Below, in pieces: positions 62,970 through 64,000 of a stretch of 64,000 bases of DNA. Position 1 is the stretch's first letter; each line of letters starts with the position of its first letter. Under the pieces are notes generated by a model. The model was given only the letters and a program-made list of their open reading frames with translations, had not been told where the DNA came from and did not search any database. Source of the DNA: Maridesulfovibrio sp. (GTDB lineage: Bacteria > Desulfobacterota > Desulfovibrionia > Desulfovibrionales > Desulfovibrionaceae); NCBI RefSeq assembly GCF_963677005.1, contig NZ_OY781616.1, positions 2,427,001 through 2,491,000 on the forward strand. Reading direction: 5' to 3'. The position numbers and the translations under genes are program-made.

Positions 62970-63923
62970 TTATAATATGTGCGATTTAAGAGATGCAAGA
63001 ATTCCTTCATAATCACTTATGCATTTCTTATCTGCCAAGTGCGGATATCCTTTAATGTAACTAATATATCCTTGAAGCTCATTAACTCTTGCATAATACT
63101 TTTCTGGATGCAACGAAGCCTGATGAAACATAGCCCGAATACGCTTTCTAAGTTTTCTGGGAGGTTGAGCAACTTGATTTACAACAACCCCGGTAACATT
63201 CTGTTGCCCCGATAACGAAGCAATTCTTGTCTTCTTTTGGTTAATCTTTAAACGATATATTGCCAACTCTTGTGTTGCAAAATCTAAAGATCTCCTGACA
63301 CTATCTATGCAATCACCACTAATAGTTATATCGTCTGCATATCTTGAATACTGAAGTGAAGTCTCATCACAAAATTGATTCATCCTATCATCAAAATTCT
63401 TCAAACAGAAATTAGAAAGAATAGGGCTTGTTGGAGCTCCTTGAGGCAATGAGTCATTTGCTGTGCATAATTTTGCTATCCACATAGAGAGCGCTGACCC
63501 GAAATGAGACAAGAGTCTTCTTCTGATCAAACCTTCTGATATCGACCCAAAGTAATCGACTATATCTATGTTAGCGACAAACTTACTACCTACATGGTTA
63601 TTAGCATTCGTCAAAATAGAATGCCCACGACGAAAAGAATGACAGGAATCATTTAAAGGGAGGGAATACAGGATGTAATCCAAAATCCAATATTGAACGG
63701 TTTTCAGAAAAACACGAGGAGAGTGAATGACTCTTCTCCCCCCACTTCTTTTACCGATCTCAAATCGACGATAGAAACTTTCGGATTTATTTCCAAGTGA
63801 TGTAAGCAAATTTGGACTGACACCAATTGCCGTAGCGAGCTGACCTATATCTAAATTTAATCTATCAAGCTCAAGAACCATGCATGCGTTCGCTAGTTCA
63901 TCTGTGCTGGAAAATGAATACAA
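62970..63923 (-). CDS. Retron-type reverse transcriptase
   Basis: 317 residues from a TTG at 63923, or 303 from the ATG at 63881; a stop codon precedes the TTG. The RT motifs are complete: NANNH (106-110) with FVANIDIVDYF, LPQGAPTSPILSN (159-171), the catalytic YADDITIS (195-202) and the VTG motif (243-245). NAxxH and VTG are features of retron RTs, which make an RNA-linked msDNA from an adjacent ncRNA. That ncRNA should lie upstream, mostly beyond 64000. Known retrons act in phage defence with an effector; none is visible here. Confidence 0.85.
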   Translation of the reverse strand: MYSFSSTDELANACMVLELDRLNLDIGQLATAIGVSPNLLTSLGNKSESFYRRFEIGKRSGGRRVIHSPRVFLKTVQYWILDYILYSLPLNDSCHSFRRGHSILTNANNHVGSKFVANIDIVDYFGSISEGLIRRRLLSHFGSALSMWIAKLCTANDSLPQGAPTSPILSNFCLKNFDDRMNQFCDETSLQYSRYADDITISGDCIDSVRRSLDFATQELAIYRLKINQKKTRIASLSGQQNVTGVVVNQVAQPPRKLRKRIRAMFHQASLHPEKYYARVNELQGYISYIKGYPHLADKKCISDYEGILASLKSHIL

Positions 63924-64000
63924 ATCAAAACAAAGAGAATCGGAGCAGGGATTTGGACCAGCAAATTTATTATGCTGCTTGAAAATCGGCGACCAATAGA

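Overview
The window looks like chromosome from a mesophilic sulfate-reducing bacterium of the Desulfovibrionaceae (Maridesulfovibrio/Desulfovibrio-like). This is inferred from gene content, not from a marker gene: a six-subunit Ech hydrogenase, two TRAP transporters, M99/Csd6-like cell-wall enzymes and Desulfovibrio-style small conserved proteins.

Layout. 1-7140: a leftward hyuA-hyuB hydantoinase/oxoprolinase pair plus a small membrane protein, divergent from a rightward dctPQM TRAP transporter; together they look like uptake and opening of a cyclic amide. 7180-14890: a TIM-barrel isomerase, a leftward cell-wall cassette (L,D-transpeptidase, coiled-coil membrane protein, M99 carboxypeptidase), purB and small conserved proteins. 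14915-20890: an NlpC/P60 lipoprotein and the echABCDEF operon. 21047-29053: an RluA-type pseudouridine synthase, a second TRAP system, a VCBS-repeat protein, an rRNA methyltransferase and an aldolase. 29203-31700: tRNA-Val, tRNA-Asp, and a relBE-type toxin-antitoxin pair lying between the tRNA-Asp gene and a duplicate of its 3' end.

31724-44334 is a complete type I-E CRISPR-Cas locus read leftward: cas3, array 2 (21 intact repeats plus one degenerate), cas8e-cas11-cas7-cas5-cas6e-cas1-cas2, then array 1 (31 repeats). The 0.7 kb between array 2 and cas8e holds what I consider the main discovery. There is a crRNA-like gene made of two degenerate repeats around a 21-nt pseudo-spacer. There is also a 27-codon ORF with a strong ribosome binding site, a structured leader and its own terminator. 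The pseudo-spacer matches DNA just upstream of that ORF at 17 of 21 positions, and the match is flanked by a canonical type I-E AAG PAM. This is the architecture of a CreTA-like system, a Cascade-repressed toxin guarding the CRISPR locus. A crRNA-guided autorepressor of the cas operon is the alternative.

44445-56956 holds two unrecognised genes upstream of cas3, a DUF2087 protein, a MacAB-TolC-like export operon whose adaptor carries an N-terminal PAS domain, small secreted proteins, a CapK-like ligase and a DUF3089 hydrolase. 55753-64000 is a mosaic island: hipBA, a tyrosine integrase beside a tRNA-Leu 3' fragment, a Fic protein and a retron-type reverse transcriptase. It also holds decayed second copies of hipA, the integrase and fic, which indicates repeated integration and deletion.
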